Source: Acanthamoeba sp. SK_2022b (lineage: Eukaryota; Discosea; Longamoebia; Acanthamoebidae). Taken from it: a DNA stretch of 37,478 bases. The DNA lies in the NCBI GenBank assembly GCA_027943245.1, contig JANDJZ010000451.1, positions 1 through 37,478 of the forward strand. The letters are read 5' to 3'. Within the stretch, counting starts at the first letter, position 1, and every line of letters begins with the position of its first letter. The position numbers and the translations under genes were made by a program. This document shows positions 18,857 through 30,829 of this stretch, piece after piece. The notes under the pieces are model-generated. The model searched no databases, was not told where the DNA came from, and saw only the letters and a program-made list of their open reading frames with translations.

Positions 18857-20097
18857 CTAGGCGTTCTTGTTCTCTTGAAGGCCGAGGGACTCTTCAAACT
18901 TGCGCAGCTGCTCGACGAAGCCGAAGTTGGGATCGACGATGTAGCGCCGCTGCTTAACGTAGTTGAGGGCCTTCTTGTACGGCCACCGCTTGGTCTTCAT
19001 CAGGAACGCCACCACCACCGTAGTCGACCTACTGACGCCGGCGTGGCAGTGCACCAACACCTTCTGCTTCTGCTTGGTGGCCTGGTCTGTGGTTGTTCAT
19101 ATGTGCACGTACATGTGAGCGCGTGTTTGGTGTGCGTGGTTCACATGTGCGCATGTGTGTGAGCGCGTGTAGAGCGTTCGGTGAATGTACCGATGAAGTC
19201 GACCACCGCCTCAAAGTAGGTGGAGATGTCGGCAGACGGGTGGTCCACGATGGAAACGTTGTGGTACACGAAACCCTCCTTGTCCTCGAAGGCGTTGCGC
19301 TCCTTGCAGCAGTTGACGACGTGCTTGATGCTCAGCTTGTCAAACACAATCTCGTTGGAGGCGCTCTGCCAGTCGCCCAGGTAGAGGTAGCGCGTGATGC
19401 GGGATGGCCACGAGACGGAGATCTGCTCGAAGCTGCTCCACGAGTTGCCGTCGGGCTTGGTGCACACGAATGGGTATTTCTTGTAGAAGCTCGCCAGGCC
19501 ACCTGTGGATCGCGTGAGTGAGTCGCCCTGGCCAAGGAGGGTGCCGGGTGCCTGTACCCTTGAGGTAGCTCAGGGCGGCGGTGCCTCCGCTGACGTCGTC
19601 GATGACGTGCGGGATGCGAGACTTGAGCACGGCTTCTTCGTCGTCGTGGATGATGATGGCACGCGCGAACTTCCTTCATTTTGTGTTGCGAGTTATTATG
19701 ACTTGCAGTGTGGTGCTCATAAAAAAAGAGAAATAAAAGAAATGAATAAATAATCAATTCATAAAATATTCAATAACAACACCAGGGCACCTTTGGTGGA
19801 TGCAGTCCCACAGATTTTTGCCGCTATCGCTCCCGTCAAAGTTCTCGAGGGGGAAGTTGTAAGAGTTGTTGATGAACAGCTTGGCGTGCTCCTCGGGTGT
19901 TCGCACATCAATAACAGCCACGCTGCAGTCACGTAATAAATCAATATTGACATCTCGAGCAACTCCGGCGCCCGTGAAGACCGGGGGGGGGGGGAAGTGG
20001 AGGGTGCGACGTACTTCATAAAGTTGCAGGAGACGATGTTGTAGAAGTGCTTGCCGTCTAGCTCTTCAAACTTGATGCGGCATTTGCCAGAAGACAT
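18857..20097 (-). CDS. Dual-specificity protein phosphatase with N-terminal rhodanese-like domain (MKP-like, 5 exons)
   Basis: Exons (minus): 20097-20015, 19922-19791, 19673-19558, 19502-19191, 19086-18857. All junctions are in frame, 290 aa. The N-terminal half (about 1-115) contains VAVIDVRTPEEHAKLFINNS, IIIHDDEEAVLKS and GGTAALSYLKGG, a CDC25/rhodanese-like module as in MAP-kinase phosphatases, where it docks the kinase; no active-site Cys is seen there. The C-terminal half is a DSP domain: RYLYLGDWQSASN, then VSIVDHPSADISTYF with the general-acid Asp, then VHCHAGVSRSTTVVV carrying the HCxxGxxR signature (Cys about residue 228). It should dephosphorylate Ser/Thr/Tyr residues of a MAP kinase-like substrate. 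It is divergent from the JmjC gene, and a broken partial copy lies at 17653-17767. Confidence 0.92.
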
Positions 20098-20451
20098 GTT
20101 GGTTGGGTTGCAGAAAAGATGGAGCTTGCTAGGGCAAGTTGCGGTGCGTGAACTACCGCAATCGCACTGCGCGACAACAATGACTCGTGATAAAACAATT
20201 TGGGCTAAGGGCCTATCAGGACAACTCCGAGTGTCCACCTCTTGGTCAGTGTTCCATCAACTCTCGCTGGTGGGTCATGGGTGGGGTATCTAACGGCATC
20301 GTGAGTGCCAGTACTTGTGGTCCCTCAGACCTCAAGCAACCACGCCAGCGGCCTGTTGTTCAAGTTTAGTTTATCATTTTCTTTATCTTTCTCTTTTTTG
20401 CCCCATTTCTTTTGTGGTGGAACAGAGACGTCGTCCGTTGGATAGTACTTC
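20098..20451. promoter_or_regulatory. Divergent intergenic region of phosphatase and JmjC genes
   Basis: 354 nt between two start codons pointing outward. It must contain both promoters, and a T-rich tract lies at about 20369-20415 before the JmjC start. No specific element identified. Confidence 0.4.
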
Positions 20452-22836
20452 ATGCAGTCCTCGGGGAGTGGCAACCTGCACGGCGGGTCAGCGCGAAAGA
20501 GGACGCGCAACCCGGTCGCTCTTCCTCGGCCCGCCGCGAAGCAAAATCCCCAGGCCGCCGAGGATGAAGAGGGGGAAGATGAGGCGCCGCTTGCCCTCGC
20601 GGACAAAGACATCCCGCCTCATCCCTACGGCGTGAAGCCCGAGGTACACCTTTCACGCGGATTACAATTATACTTTGCGATTAATCAGCAAATTTGTGTA
20701 GCGCATTTGTTATTGCCCGAATCTGTGGTGCAAACTTGTGGCTCACGCTTGCGGGTCTACAGGGTAACAGGCTAGTGGACATGCTGGCTCCCGACTTCAT
20801 GCCAGCACGCGGCGTAGGGCTGGGCTGGTTTGCGCATCTGCCAGACAATCTCATCTTCGTCATCTTCCAGGAGGTTGGCTTCCGCGAGCTCGTGCAGCTG
20901 TCGATGACGTCGCGCGCCTTCTACGTGCTTGCCAACTACGACGAGCTGTGGAAGTACCTCACCGTGGAGACCTTCAAGGGCGACTGGCGCTTCGTCGAGA
21001 CGTGGAAGCAGACCTTCATCGCCCGCTACGCGCCGTCGTGGCCCCTGCTGGGCCGCGAGAAGCCGATCAAGGTCAAGTACTTCTACTCCACGCTGCTCCA
21101 CCATTCGTGGTGCCTCCTCACCTGCGACCTCACCAAGTGGACGCGCGTCGACAACATCGACCGGAGGAGCGGTCTCTCCATCGAGCAGTTCATCGCCGAG
21201 TGCGTCACTCCCTTTACGTTTGGTCACTTCATTCGTTGGTTCGTTTGGCTCTTCTGATTGGTTGAGGTTTATGCTGCGAACGTTGTCAATGGAACAGGTA
21301 TGAGATCCCCAACAAGCCGGTCGTGCTCACGGACGTCGTCCCGACCTGGCCTTGCTACAAGAAGTGGTCCAAGGAGGGCATGATCAAGGTGCGCCCGGGG
21401 CCAACATACTGATAGATAGATAGATACATAGAGATATAGATGTGTCTAATCCGGTGAGGCTGTAGGAGTTCGGCGATATGGAAGTCAACATCAACCAGGG
21501 CATCTCGATGAAGCTGAAGGACTACTTCACCTACTCGGGCCAGGCCGTGGAAGAGAATCCCATGTACCTCTTCGACAGCGAATTCGGCGAGAAGAGGCCG
21601 GCCATGCTCGACGACTACAGGTAGGCGGCTCACCTCCCGCCACCGCCACACTGAGAACGTGTATCGACCGTCGCGGGCCTGCGCAGCTAACTATGATATT
21701 TCTGTCGACACTCTGCTATCAGCATTCCCAAGTACTTCACGGAGGACTATTTCTCCTACTTGACCGAACCCGAGCGTCCCTCTTTCCGCTGGATTCTGGT
21801 GGGCCCCACCCGCTCCGGTACGCACGCGCACGCATGACAAGCGATCGCTTTTTCAGAGTCTGACCGCTCGTGTACACAACAGGGGCGACCTTTCACAAGG
21901 ATCCCAATCACACGTCGGCTTGGAACGGCTTGCTGTGGGGCCTCAAGAAGTGGCTGCTCTACCCGCCCAACGTGGTGCCGCCCGGTACGAGTCGCGCTTT
22001 CGCCTGCTTGCTTGCTGTTTTTTTTTTTTTTTTTGTTTGTTTGTTTGTTTGTTTGTTTGTTTGTTTGTTTGTTTGTTTGTTTGTTTTGTTTTGTTTTGGA
22101 TTTTTCGTTTTTTGTTTTTTCATTTTGTTTTTGTTTTGTTTTTTTGTCAGTCCGGTCATGGTCATCGTATTGACGCGCTCCTCCCCTGAAGGCACATTCC
22201 CGTCCGAGGATGAGTGGGAGGTGACGACGCCCATCTCGATCGTCGAGTGGTTCTACAACTTCTACCAGGAGACCGACAAGCCCGGCAAGAAGAAGGCCAA
22301 GACCAGCGAACACAAGGACGACCAGCCTGACCAACAGCGGCCCATCGAGTGTCTGCTCAGACCCGGCGACATGATCTTCATTCCCAATGGGTGGTGGCAT
22401 ACCGTACATTCCTCACTCTTCTCTCTCTCTCTCTCTTGCAACTATTGTCGGTCCTCACCACGCGCATGCGACACGGGAGCAGGTGCTCAATCTGGAGGAG
22501 TCTGTGGCGGTGACCCAGAACTATGTGGGCCGCCACAACGTCAAGAACGTGCTCGAATTCTTGCGGAGGAAGGAGAACCAGACGCTCTACAACGAGCTCA
22601 TGGCCAAGCTCCGTGAGCGGGAGCCCGAGGTCCTGGCCGAGATCGAGGCCGCGTGGGCCAAGGAGGAGCACGACCGACGCGAGCGGGAGAAGAAGAGGGA
22701 GGAGAGCTGCTTCTGGAGCAAGCTCAAGACCGCCCCGTCGACCGATGACACCTCCAATAGTGGCGGCGGTCTCTTCTCTTCGTCCAGCAACAGCAGCGGA
22801 GGAGGCGGCTTCAGCTTTGCCTTCAATTTCAACTGA
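20452..22836 (+). CDS. JMJD6: F-box plus JmjC-domain oxygenase, JMJD6-like (8 exons)
   Basis: Exons: 20452-20643, 20763-21199, 21298-21388, 21466-21620, 21723-21817, 21883-21984, 22192-22403, 22483-22836. All junctions are in frame, 545 aa. An F-box-like segment (LGWFAHLPDNLIFVIFQEVG...LANYDELWKYL) precedes the JmjC domain. Iron ligands are visible: H-K-D in ATFHKDPNHTSAWNGLLWG (His codon 21894-21896) and the second His in PNGWWHTVLNLEESVAVTQN (codon 22398-22400). LLRPGDMIFIPNGWWHTV is very close to the human JMJD6 region LQKPGETVFVPGGWWHVV as recalled. The family are Fe(II)/2-oxoglutarate-dependent lysyl hydroxylases of splicing factors, with debated arginine demethylase activity. The tail has a charged helix and a Ser/Gly/Phe-rich end. 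The F-box could link it to an SCF ubiquitin ligase. Confidence 0.9.
22018..22098. repeat. Poly(T)-(TTTG)n tract in JmjC intron
   Basis: A run of about 17 T followed by about 14 TTTG units and degenerate TTTTG units, wholly inside the intron 21985-22191. Confidence 0.9.
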
Positions 22837-23129
22837 GCTTTAGGTACACACGCATTCCAGACATATATTTCTATAAATGTAGCGTTTAAACTAATGTAGC
22901 TATGTGTTTTGTTGTCACAAACTGGTTGGTGTTGGCAGGCAACACATAAAAAAATCATTTTCTAAAAAAGGGTCGACTTACCATTTTCCGTTCCCTACAA
23001 CTGCAAAAAGGGCCACAAGACCTTGTTGCGAAAAGACACAGGCAACCAAGACAAGGACAAGACGACCAGCACACCCACCAAGTGCAGCAACAACAATAAA
23101 TTCTTTGACGTAACCCTATCCTTTTCATT
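22837..23129. other. Spacer between JmjC and PX-C2-LCAT genes
   Basis: 293 nt, A/T-rich, holding the 3' flank of the JmjC gene and the likely promoter and leader of the next gene in the same direction. Nothing else recognised. Confidence 0.4.
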
Positions 23130-26100
23130 ATGGAGCTGGAGGAACGCGCACGCTCGGGGAGTTTCAGCGCAACATCTGGCGATGTCACCTGCCGCTGCAT
23201 CCACGCCTACACCACCACCAAGCTCAAGCTTGTAATCTCTTCTCCCCTCACCCTTCTTTTCGCATCTATTTTGATCTTTTTATTTTTAACAACAAAAAAC
23301 ATATTTCATTGTCGTGAAATAATCTTTAAAAATATCACCTTTTGCAGATGTACGAGGTTGGCTTCTCGTTGGGTTCGGAGAAGTTTAGCATCACCCGAGG
23401 AACGGACGAGTACCAGAACCTCCACAAGCTGGTGGCCGCCCCTCGCCAGACCACCCTCTACTTGCGTGCTGGCTCACTTACCTTCACTTGCAGATCAAGA
23501 GAGACTTCACCCACCTGTTGCCGCAATTCCTGGTCAAGTTTCCTACCAAGCTCTTTGGCGGGTCGCAGCAGGTTGAGGTAATTCAATGCCATGGCAAGCC
23601 TCTCCCCTGACAGCCCCCACACTCAACTTCAAACGCTGGTTGCATTGTGCAACTCCAATTGGATGTTAGAAACGAGTTGGCTTCTTGGCGAGCTTCATCC
23701 AGTTCATTGCCAAGAACGAGGCTCTCTACGCCCACTGCCACTTCCAAGAATTCATCAAACCGCACGTACGCACAGCCCCGTGCGCTGGGTACCGCTGAGT
23801 TGTTGATGCACCGTGACTGTTTGCCAGAATGCGGTGCTTCACTTCTCGATCCTCGCTGGGCGCAACCTTACTGTGAGAGATCGCAATGGTAACGCTTGCT
23901 GCTTGTAATAACAAACCAAGCTTGCAAACGCGCTAATCTCATTCGGTGGCAGGCCTGTCCGATCCATTCTGCCGGGCGGCGGTCTACGATTCCAAGAAGA
24001 AGGCCGGCAAGGGCTACCAGACGCCGGTCATGAAGAAGACACTTAACCCTGAGTGGAAGGAACCCACCGTCCTCACCATGTATACTCGCTTCGAATCTCG
24101 TCTTTGTTTTCTAAGCGGTCGATTCCACAGTACTGAACTTTTTTGCGGCGACTCCTCGTTTAGGGAGATCGACAAGAGGGTGGACAGCGAGGGAGTCACC
24201 GTGTCGGTCTGGGACCGTAATTTAGTGGCCAGCAATGCATTCATGGTGGGCCATCGATCCGTCTATTGGCCAGCTTTGTTGTCCCACACTCAACCTGGGC
24301 TTGTGTATGTGCTCTGTGTGTAATGCGTTTGTTCCAGGGACGAGTCACGATCCCGTTTTCGACCATCGCCACCAACACCAAGATCACCCGTTGGTTCCCT
24401 CTGCACCACACCAAGAAGCACACCAGCGGGGACATCCACGGCGAACTCAAGCTCTCGCTTCACGTAATCGTACGGAACGCCACCCTCAAACCCAACTCCA
24501 CGTCACGTTTCTCAGTCACTTTGTTCGCATGGCGACCGAACACAGAGCGCTGGGCCGCCGATATCGTTCGATGCGCCGCCGGTGGACCCCCAGGTCGCTG
24601 CGCTCAAGCAGGATCAGGCCGAAGAGCGGCGCAGGCGTCGACAGAAAAAGGAGCAGGACCGCAAAGTCGGCGATCTTTGTCTCCAATACCTCTACAACCC
24701 CCCGGTCGGCGAGTGGGAGGGCTACCTCACCGTTAAAGGTACGAAACACCATGCAAGCGCACGCACGCACGCACGCACACGTTGTGGAAGTCTGGCTCAT
24801 TCGGTTGGTTGTTGACAGTGGCTGGGGCTAGCGGTCTTCCTGCGCCGGGAGGGCAGAAGCTGCCCGATCCCTACGTCGCTCTGTCCATGGTTCGCCTCCC
24901 GCCCCGCGATTGGCTTGGTTGTGATTGGTTGCTTGTTGTCGGTGGTTGGTCGATTGAATGGAGGTGTGGCGTGAGAACAGGGAGCGACGAGGGAGCGGAC
25001 CAAGGTGCGCAAGAACTCGGTCAACCCGACGTGGAACGAGATCCACTACTTCTACGTCCCGCCTCCGCACGTGGACACCGAGCTCAAGAGCTTCCAGTTG
25101 GACGTCTATGACTGGAACCGGATCGAGAAGAGCATCTTCATCGGCGGCACCTCGCTCGTCCTCGAGGAGCTGGTCGCCGGCCCCGTCCAGGACGTGCAGG
25201 TACTTGAGTGGCGTCGTCCCTGCCGTCTTAGGTGGTTGCGATGCAACTGGGTGACGTGCGACCTGGCGTGCGTTTGCAGGTCGTCCTCTGTGGCCCGCCG
25301 CATACTCAGAAGGAAGTGTCCAAGAAGCTGGGCCGGCGCATGGCCGAGCAGGGCTACACGCCCAATCTGCCCCTCGTGGTCGTCCCAGGTGCGGCCAAAC
25401 ATTATTTTTATAATTACCATAAACTGTTAAGTTTATTTATCATTATTTCTGATGGATAAACAAACAATGATGAATGGGGGACGAGCAGGTTTTGCGTCGT
25501 CGGGTCTGCGCGTGGTGGAGTCGTCGCACAAGCCGTGGGTGAACGACCGCGTGTGGCTATCGCTGAACAAGATCCTGTCCCAGAACGCCAGGAGGAGGCT
25601 CGACGTGGGCCGCAGCAAGAAGTGCTACGATACCCTGGACTTTGCCAACAAGGTAGACAGGCCCCTTCTCGTGGCATCCTCGCATTTGTTTTTTTATTTT
25701 ATTTTATTTTTTTGTTGTAGTATATCTTCTTATTTTATTGTAAAACATATCATGTAGAACTTGTGGATCAAGCACATCTGCTTGAGTCCGGAGGACTGCC
25801 GAAGCGACCCGCAGTCCATTAAGGTGCGGGCGATCCAGGGCAAGGAGGCCGTCACCTACCTCGACCCAGGCCTCCTCACCGGCTCTCTCTCCTACGTACG
25901 CGCTTCTTTAACTGCTCCTAGTACTCTCTCTCTCTCTCTCCTGACGGCGCCCGCTGCTTGTCGTTGATTCTGCAGGTCATGGGCCCTATGGTCGAGAACC
26001 TCTACGAGCTGGGCTACAACGACAACAACCTCATCTGCGCGCCCTACGATTGGCGCCTGCCATTCTCTTATCTCGAGGAGAGGCACGACACAATCTCTCT

Positions 26101-27205
26101 CGCACATACAACAAAACATAGCCCACCACCACCACCACCACCACCACCACCACCACCACCACCACCACCACCACCACCACCACCACCAACACACACACAC
26201 ACACCACATGACACTTGGCACCGGCGTTTGGATGACTAATAAAGCTGGTGCAGAGATGGCTACTTCTCGATGCTCAAGGTCAACATCGAGGCGATGGCGC
26301 GCAGGGAGAAGAAGAAGGTGGTGCTCCTGGGCCACTCGATGGGCAACCGCATCATCCAGTACTTCCTCAACTGGGTGCGTTGTCATCGCCTCGCGACAGG
26401 GTGAATGCACGAGCTTGCTGACGATGTATCCAACGTGCGCATTGGTTGCCATGGCAGGCCAAGCTCAACCACGGCCAGGCGTGGGTCGACCAAAACGTCC
26501 ACACGTTCGTCGCCGTTGGCGCGCCCTTCCTCGGCGCGCCCAAGAGCGTGCGTGGATTGGTACGACTTCCTCTTCTACTATTTTATTTTATTTTAATATT
26601 ATGAATATAATGTTAAAATAAAATAAAATAAAATGGATTATATGAAATAACGAATTAATCTTGTTTTATAGGTGTCGGGTGATCGCTTTGGCATGGACCT
26701 GCTCCTCTCCAACAGGGAAGCCAAGGGATTCGCTCGCACCCTCGGTACCCCATATATCACCGTTGCAATGCGGGTGGTGTGTATGTGTGTGCGCGCCCCG
26801 AACTAACCTGACCGGACCAATGGGGCTTGACAGGAAGCGTGCCCGGGTTGCTGCCGATTGGCGGGCCGCTGTTTGACGACCACAACGTGGGCGTGCTCTA
26901 CACCAGCCACGGGGCCGAGCCGCCGACCAAAGTGGAAATCGCCCCTTTCCTCCGAGAGATCGGTTGCGCAGTACGCCTTCGCACACGACACACAATACAT
27001 TAATCGTAGGGAAGTGGAAATGGTATATAACATTTACAACTTGATATCTCTCAGAAAACGGTGGAGTTGTTCGAGGACGATTACTGGAAGGACCCCTGCT
27101 TTGGCGGAAGCGTGGACGAAGCCCATTGGCCCATCCTCGGCCCGCCGCCCGTCCAAAGGATCCTCGCCATCTACGGTACACCGATATCACACACACACAC
27201 ACACA

Positions 27206-27269
<64 letters not shown>

Positions 27270-27779
27270 CACACAAACACGCGATGCAGCCCGCTAACGT
27301 GTCTGCCAAAGGCGTGAATTTGGAGACCGAGCGGCTGTACTTCTACCGGCAGCGGGACGAGCGAGATTGGGTGCTGGACCACAACCCCAAAATCGACCCC
27401 AAGGATCCCATCTGGTCCCAGTTCGTTATCAAGAAGGTATCGCGATCGCTCCCCGTTCTGTGGGCGTTTTCTAAGTCGTGGGATATTTGGTTCGTGGATG
27501 TAGGGAATCGCGTTTGAGACGCCGTCGACGATGCAGCCCACCACCGAGAAGTTGACCGGCATCCGCACGTTCTGTTCGGGTACAACGTGCCTCCCTCCCC
27601 CCCCCATTCCACACGCGCTCTCCTATTCCATCTCATCTGCGTCTCGCCACACTCTCTGCGCAGGCGATGGCACCGTGACGTACGCGTCGCTCTCTTACTG
27701 CCTCGCGTGGCGGGACAGCGTCAAGGAGGTATGCTCTTTCTTGTTCAACACTTGCACGTGTGCACTACAGACCGCTGAT

Positions 27780-27851
<72 letters not shown>

Positions 27852-28298
27852 GGTGATTGTAGAGGAGCTGGAGGGCGTGGAGCACAGGGAGATCCTCAAC
27901 AACCGCCTGTTCTTCAAGAAGTTGATCGAATTCATCGGCGACAAGCCGCCCACCATCTCCTCGCCCACTCACCTCACCATGCGGGGCAGGGTACCCCCCC
28001 CTCCCCCTCCCCTCCCCCCTCCCCCTCTCCTTTGCTGGGCGTCACCCACGCTTATCGAGTCGCTGGTGGCGGGGTTTGCTGTGTGTGCGTGCGTGCGCTG
28101 CAGAACTACATGCGAAAGTACGCCAAGGACGTGCTGGAGGACGTGGACGACGAAGAGAGCGGCGTGGACGAGTCGTCGGCGAGCGTGAGCGCGAGGAGGG
28201 AGAGCAGAGCCGGAGAGGAGAGCGAGGACGCGAGCATCTACGTCGAGGACGCGCACGACGACGGCGCCATCGAGGCGGGCGCCTACGAGATGATCTGA
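23130..28298 (+). CDS. PX-C2-C2-LCAT/PDAT-like lipid acyltransferase or phospholipase (25 exons)
   Basis: Exons start/end: 23130/23231, 23348/23431, 23494/23577, 23670/23765, 23828/23888, 23953/24079, 24164/24245, 24338/24463, 24546/24738, 24819/24889, 24981/25199, 25280/25388, 25489/25652, 25758/25895, 25976/26082, 26254/26374, 26458/26559, 26672/26744, 26834/26970, 27055/27175, 27312/27436, 27504/27579, 27664/27728, 27853/27990, 28104/28298. All are in frame, 971 aa. PX-like domain 1-122 (DEYQNLHKLIKRDFTHLLPQ). First C2 123-254 (LSDPFCRAAVY, LNPEWKE). Second C2 about 320-415 (LPDPYVALSM, VNPTWNEIHYFYV). Then an LCAT-family hydrolase: CAPYDWRLPF, nucleophile elbow GHSMG (Ser about 616), GDGTV (Asp about 841), VEHREIL (His about 872). 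The family moves acyl chains from phospholipids to sterol or diacylglycerol, or acts as a phospholipase A. PX and C2 domains predict recruitment to phosphoinositide membranes. Confidence 0.9.
26083..26253 (+). other. Putative GC-AG intron (donor GCACGAC) carrying a (CCA)n tract
   Basis: No GT occurs near the exon end. Joining AG at 26082 to A at 26254 gives FSYLEERDGYFSMLK, as expected between the YDWR and GHSMG blocks of LCAT proteins. Confidence 0.7.
26123..26205. repeat. (CCA)n followed by (AC)n in LCAT-gene intron
   Basis: About 22 CCA units and then about 8 AC units, inside the intron 26083-26253. Confidence 0.95.
27188..27277. repeat. (CA)n microsatellite in LCAT-gene intron
   Basis: About 40 CA units with one interruption at about 27211, inside the intron 27176-27311. 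Confidence 0.95.
27781..27852. repeat. (CAA)n microsatellite ending at a 3' splice site
   Basis: About 24 CAA units in the intron 27729-27852. The final unit is CAG, which is itself the acceptor directly before exon 24 (GTGATTGTAGAG). Confidence 0.95.
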
Positions 28299-28389
28299 AC
28301 CAATGGCCAATAGCAAACGAGCAATGAACGATTGGGCAAATTGGCGCGCCAGTTTGATTGATGACAACCTCCCCCCCTTACCGCCCGCC

Positions 28390-28600
28390 TCACCGCCCGC
28401 CGCGGCCCTTCTTGTTGGCGGTCTTGTCCATGACCTGGATGAACCTCTTGGGCACCTGGTACTTCTGGATCAGGAATTCGGCGGTGGCCTTGATGACGTC
28501 CCCCTGCACCAGGATCTCCTTCCGGCCCTCGTTCTTCTTGCCCTCCATGTCGCCCAGCGACGTGCTCGCCGCGAACTTTTTCGACAGCTCCTGCACGAAT

Positions 28601-28680
<80 letters not shown>

Positions 28681-28956
28681 TATGGCAGGTAAGACGAGGG
28701 GAAAGAGAGGGGGGGGGAGCGAGGAGGCGTGCCTGGCGCAGGGCGTCGGCGGAGATGAGGAAGGTCTCCATGCCGGAGAGGACGGTGACGACCTTGCGGC
28801 CCTGCCGCTGCTCCGTGCGGATCAGCACCGGCGCGATGGCGCCCTTACACACGTCGCCCACGCCGTCACGCGCCACGTAACTGAAGTTCTTCAGCTTGCC
28901 CAGGAATCTGAGGCACAGGTGGGCGTCAGCACACACACGCGCGCCCGGTCTTTGTG

Positions 28957-29016
<60 letters not shown>

Positions 29017-29483
29017 TTCGGCCAGAGTCTTTCGGTCGATGAGTTCGCCGTAGAAGGTCTTCTTGCCCATGACGTTGATGGCGAGGTACTCGTCCATGCG
29101 CACCACCCGCTTGTCCTTCTCCGGGACGAGCTTCTCCCGCGCCACGTACGCCCACAGCTGCTCCTTCGCCTCCGCCGCCCGCCAGTAGTCGTCCTGCCTG
29201 CGAACAATAAATAAATAATAAATAAATACATTTTTAATCAAAAAAAGTAAATAATTATTTTATAAAAAAGTAAATCGATTTCTTTTGTTTTAATAAATTA
29301 TAACTAAATTATACCTGGGCTTGGCCTCGGCGGTGAGGAGTGGCTTGAGGGCGGACGTGAATTTGTAGATCTCTTCGATGACGAGGCCCTTCTGCTCCTC
29401 CTCGCCCTCCCTCTGCTGCCCTCCGCTCGCCTTGTTCACTCGGAACTCCTTATAACTGTGCGTGCCCACGTGGACAACGCATT

Positions 29484-29553
<70 letters not shown>

Positions 29554-30777
29554 GTACTCGTCGTGGGAGCGGTTGACGGCGGTGAGCTGGAGCACGCCGG
29601 GCGAGGTCTCGCGCGTTTGGATGAGGCCCTTGGCGGCGGCCTCGGCCAGGAACGGGTGGAGCTTCTTGTAGGAGCTCCGCTTGATCTCGAGCGTGGCGCC
29701 CTCGGGCCGCGCCGGCAGCATGTAGTCCGAGTAGAACACGTTGGCGAGCATGGGCAGGTCCTTGTCCCGCACCTTGCGCTCGCCGCCGCCCTTGAGCGCG
29801 GCCATGAAGCAGTGGCGCAGCAGCTCGTTCTGCGCCCGCACCTCCTCCTCGTCGGGCGCGGCCCGCCTGGCCGGCGCCGCCTCGCCCTCGTCGTCTTCGT
29901 TCTTTTGCTTCGCCGCGTCGTCGTCGTCGTCGTCGTCTTCGCTCTCCTGGCCGTGGTCGCCCGAGGCGGTCGTGGTCGTGGTCGTAGGCGTGGGCATGGA
30001 CTCCGCGCTGCCCTCCTCCTCCTCCGCCGGTGGCTGCTGCGCGCCGCCCGCGCTTTGGTCGCCCTCCTCCTCCTCTTGCTCGGGCTCGGTCTGCTTGGCG
30101 AACCTGTCGTCCTCGAGGAGCGGGTGCGGGGCCTTGGTGCCCGCCTCCCTGTCGACGTCGACCCCCCTTGAGTGCCTCCGCGCATGCGCACGCGCATCGA
30201 TGCGATGTGGGGGAGGAGGTACCAGAGCTTGTCCTGGTAGAGGTGGAGCATCTCGACGCCCTTGCCCTGCATGCCCGCGCGCTCGACGGCATCGCTGCTG
30301 ACGAGCATGTGGCCCACGCCGATCGGCGCCCTGTACCGCGCGGTCTCGTGCGTGAGGCGCATTCCAGCATTCCAACCTCTGGCGGGGAGGCGGGGGAGAG
30401 GGGGGTCAAGTACTTGTTGCCCTTGACGCACAGCGCGCGTAGGCTGCCCTCCTGCCATCGGCCGTAGAAGGCGGGCCGCTTCTGCACCCACTCGCTGCTC
30501 TTGGGCACCACCACGCCCTGCAGCATCAGGTCTGTGCCATCGCCACCGCACGTACGCCGTCCCACGTTAGCGTTTTGCCTGCGTTGCGTTGAGCATGCGT
30601 TGCGTTGCGCAGTGCATGCGTTGTGTTGCGTTGCGTTGAGTACCGGCGCCGTTGAGGAGGCGAGAGAACACAGGAGCGTGAATCACAAACGAGGGCAGAA
30701 GCTCGGGCAGCTTCCACAGCGCGTACACTGCTCGCCCATGGTGCCCGATCGTGGTTGGACAAAGGAGTGTGTTAGAG

Positions 30778-30829
<52 letters not shown>

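Noticed and set aside
23432..23493. Very short (28-nt) intron at GTGCTGG in the PX region
   Set aside because: A donor 33-34 nt earlier (GTGGCC at 23432) gives a normal 62-nt intron and restores DEYQNLHKLIKRDFTHLLP in frame.
26666..27607. 313-aa minus-strand frame
   Set aside because: Antisense to conserved LCAT exons and reading through the CA repeat as VCVC; shadow only.
26123..27852. Regular short-unit arrays that might suggest CRISPR or minisatellite genes
   Set aside because: Units are 2-3 nt with no spacers and all lie in introns; these are ordinary microsatellites.
28283..29155. 290-aa minus-strand frame reading through (TG)n repeats
   Set aside because: It reads the dinucleotide repeats as HTHT/VCVC and crosses the convergent gene; the eIF2D exon frames explain the conserved parts.
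29436..30565. Long Arg-rich minus frames over the eIF2D linker
   Set aside because: Alternative frames of the acidic linker; only the frame giving DEEEVRAQNELLRHCFMAAL joins conserved eIF2D blocks on both sides.
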